Assembly (NCBI GenBank): GCA_025935235.1
Contig: JAICVT010000278.1
Span: forward strand, 1-6,037
Reading direction: 5' to 3'
From: Ktedonobacterales bacterium
GTDB taxonomy: Bacteria; Chloroflexota; Ktedonobacteria; Ktedonobacterales; JADMIN01
DNA length: 6,037 nucleotides
The position numbers and the translations under genes are program-made. Below the pieces are notes generated by a model that saw only the letters and a program-made list of their open reading frames with translations, was not told the DNA's origin and did not search any database. Positions 5,153 to 6,037 of the stretch are shown here, piece by piece (within the stretch, counting starts at the first letter, position 1; every line of letters starts with the position of its first letter).

Positions 5153-6037
5153 TCACGCGCCTTTGCGCTGGCGCTGCTGCTGGAAGAAGGCCAGCAGATC
5201 GTCCGTATCGAGCGCGTTCAGGCATTGCTCGGCGGTCAGCCAGCCTTTACGCGCCAGGCTGACGCCGTAGCGCAGGTTGCCCAGTCCCGCCGGGCCATGC
5301 GCGTCGGTGGTAATGGGGATGCGCACGCCGCGCTCGGTGGCGAAGCGCAGATAGCGCCAGTCGAGGTCGAGCCGATGCGGGTCGCCGTTCAGCTCGATGG
5401 CCGCCCCCAGCTCGCCCGCCCGCTCGATAACCGCCTCCAGATCGGGATTGTAGCCCTCGCGCTCCAGCAGGATGCGCCCCGTGGGATGGCCCAGGATGCT
5501 GCAATAGGGGTTCTCGATGGCGCGAATCAGGCGCTGGGTCTGCTCGGCGGGCGGCAGGTTGAAATTGCTGTGGATCGAGGCCACCACGAAATCGAAGCTC
5601 GCCAGCGTCGCGTCGTCGTAGTCCAGCGCGCCATCTTTGAGGATGTCGCACTCGGTTCCCTTGAGGATGCGCAGCCGTCCGGCGAATTCTTCGTTGAGGC
5701 GATCAATCTCCTCATGCTGCGCCTTCACGCGGTCAGGCGTCAGGCCGTTGGCATAGGCAGCGACCTGGCTGTGGTCACACATGCCCAGATAGCCGAAGCC
5801 CATCGCCAGCGTCGCCTCGGCCATCTCGTGAATCGTCGCGCCGCCGTCGCTCCAGTTGCTGTGGACGTGCAGCATCCCGCGGATGTCGCGCTCGGTCAGC
5901 AGGGTCGGCAGCCGGTGCTCCAGCGCCGCCTCGATCTCGCCGCGATCCTCGCGCATCTCCGGCTCGACATATTGCATGCCGATGGCGGCGTAGATGTCAG
6001 CCTCATCCTTGCAGATGATGCGTTCGTCGCCACGAAA
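5153..6037 (-). CDS. polX: PolX-type DNA polymerase/3'-5' exonuclease, C-terminal PHP domain (5' end beyond window)
   Basis: These 294 residues are the C-terminal half of bacterial PolX, a DNA repair polymerase of about 570 residues with an N-terminal family X polymerase and a C-terminal PHP nuclease domain. The frame is open to base 6037. The residues before the ATG at 5977 (RIICKDEADIYAAIG) followed by VEPEMREDRGEIEAAL are the end of the polymerase region and linker, so 5977 is not a start. Metal-binding PHP motifs appear in order: LHVHSNWSDG, MCDHSQ, KGTECDIL, ASIHSNF, ILGHPTGR and TTDAHGPAG. Other PolX signatures are LNGDPHRLDLDWRYLR (written around the NGDP motif) and LARKGWLTAEQ. In PolX the PHP domain gives manganese-dependent 3'-5' exonuclease and end-trimming activity for gap repair. 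All PHP motifs are intact. A free-standing PHP phosphatase is unlikely because the linker and upstream residues match PolX. Confidence 0.95.
   Translation of the reverse strand, partial: FRGDERIICKDEADIYAAIGMQYVEPEMREDRGEIEAALEHRLPTLLTERDIRGMLHVHSNWSDGGATIHEMAEATLAMGFGYLGMCDHSQVAAYANGLTPDRVKAQHEEIDRLNEEFAGRLRILKGTECDILKDGALDYDDATLASFDFVVASIHSNFNLPPAEQTQRLIRAIENPYCSILGHPTGRILLEREGYNPDLEAVIERAGELGAAIELNGDPHRLDLDWRYLRFATERGVRIPITTDAHGPAGLGNLRYGVSLARKGWLTAEQCLNALDTDDLLAFFQQQRQRKGA

Noticed and set aside
5975..5977. ATG as the start of a free-standing PHP phosphoesterase
   Set aside because: The in-frame residues upstream, to the window edge, match the PolX linker, so the codon is internal to a longer gene.

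Overview
The window is GC-rich, gene-dense bacterial chromosome with no mobile element, CRISPR array, rRNA or tRNA that I can see. It holds seven protein genes, two of them cut by the window edges. Strong purine-rich ribosome binding sites sit before several starts. The gene mix is ordinary housekeeping, and one intergenic palindrome is of the CCTCACCCCCAGCCCCCTC type. Together these suggest a Chloroflexota-like organism, perhaps of the Ktedonobacteria/Thermogemmatispora kind. That placement is an impression from sequence style, not a proven assignment.

Layout. Bases 1-414 (+) are the C-terminal part of an M24 metallopeptidase (Xaa-Pro peptidase/prolidase type). It converges on an aminoglycoside-phosphotransferase-fold kinase at 466-1563 (-). 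A 188-base divergent intergenic region (1564-1751) separates that kinase from a rightward pair: a small stand-alone MOSC-domain protein (1752-2249) and, 47 bases later, an adenosine-deaminase-family amidohydrolase (2297-3310). A GC-rich palindrome at 3314-3354 separates this pair from a leftward group. In transcription order the group is the PHP-nuclease end of a PolX-type DNA polymerase (6037-5153, incomplete), an M29 aminopeptidase (5104-3989), and a small membrane-anchored protein with six cysteines (3886-3377).

How the genes may work together. Two metallo-aminopeptidases of unrelated families (M24 and M29) lie within 4 kb and suggest peptide turnover. The MOSC protein and the deaminase probably share a transcript. 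The deaminase keeps every metal-binding and catalytic residue of adenosine deaminase. It has glycine at the two aspartates that, in mammalian ADA, contact the ribose 5'-OH and purine N7. Its substrate may therefore be a 5'-modified or otherwise altered adenosine rather than adenosine itself.

I found no clearly new multi-gene system. The items most worth following are the altered deaminase and its MOSC neighbour, and the six-cysteine anchored protein.
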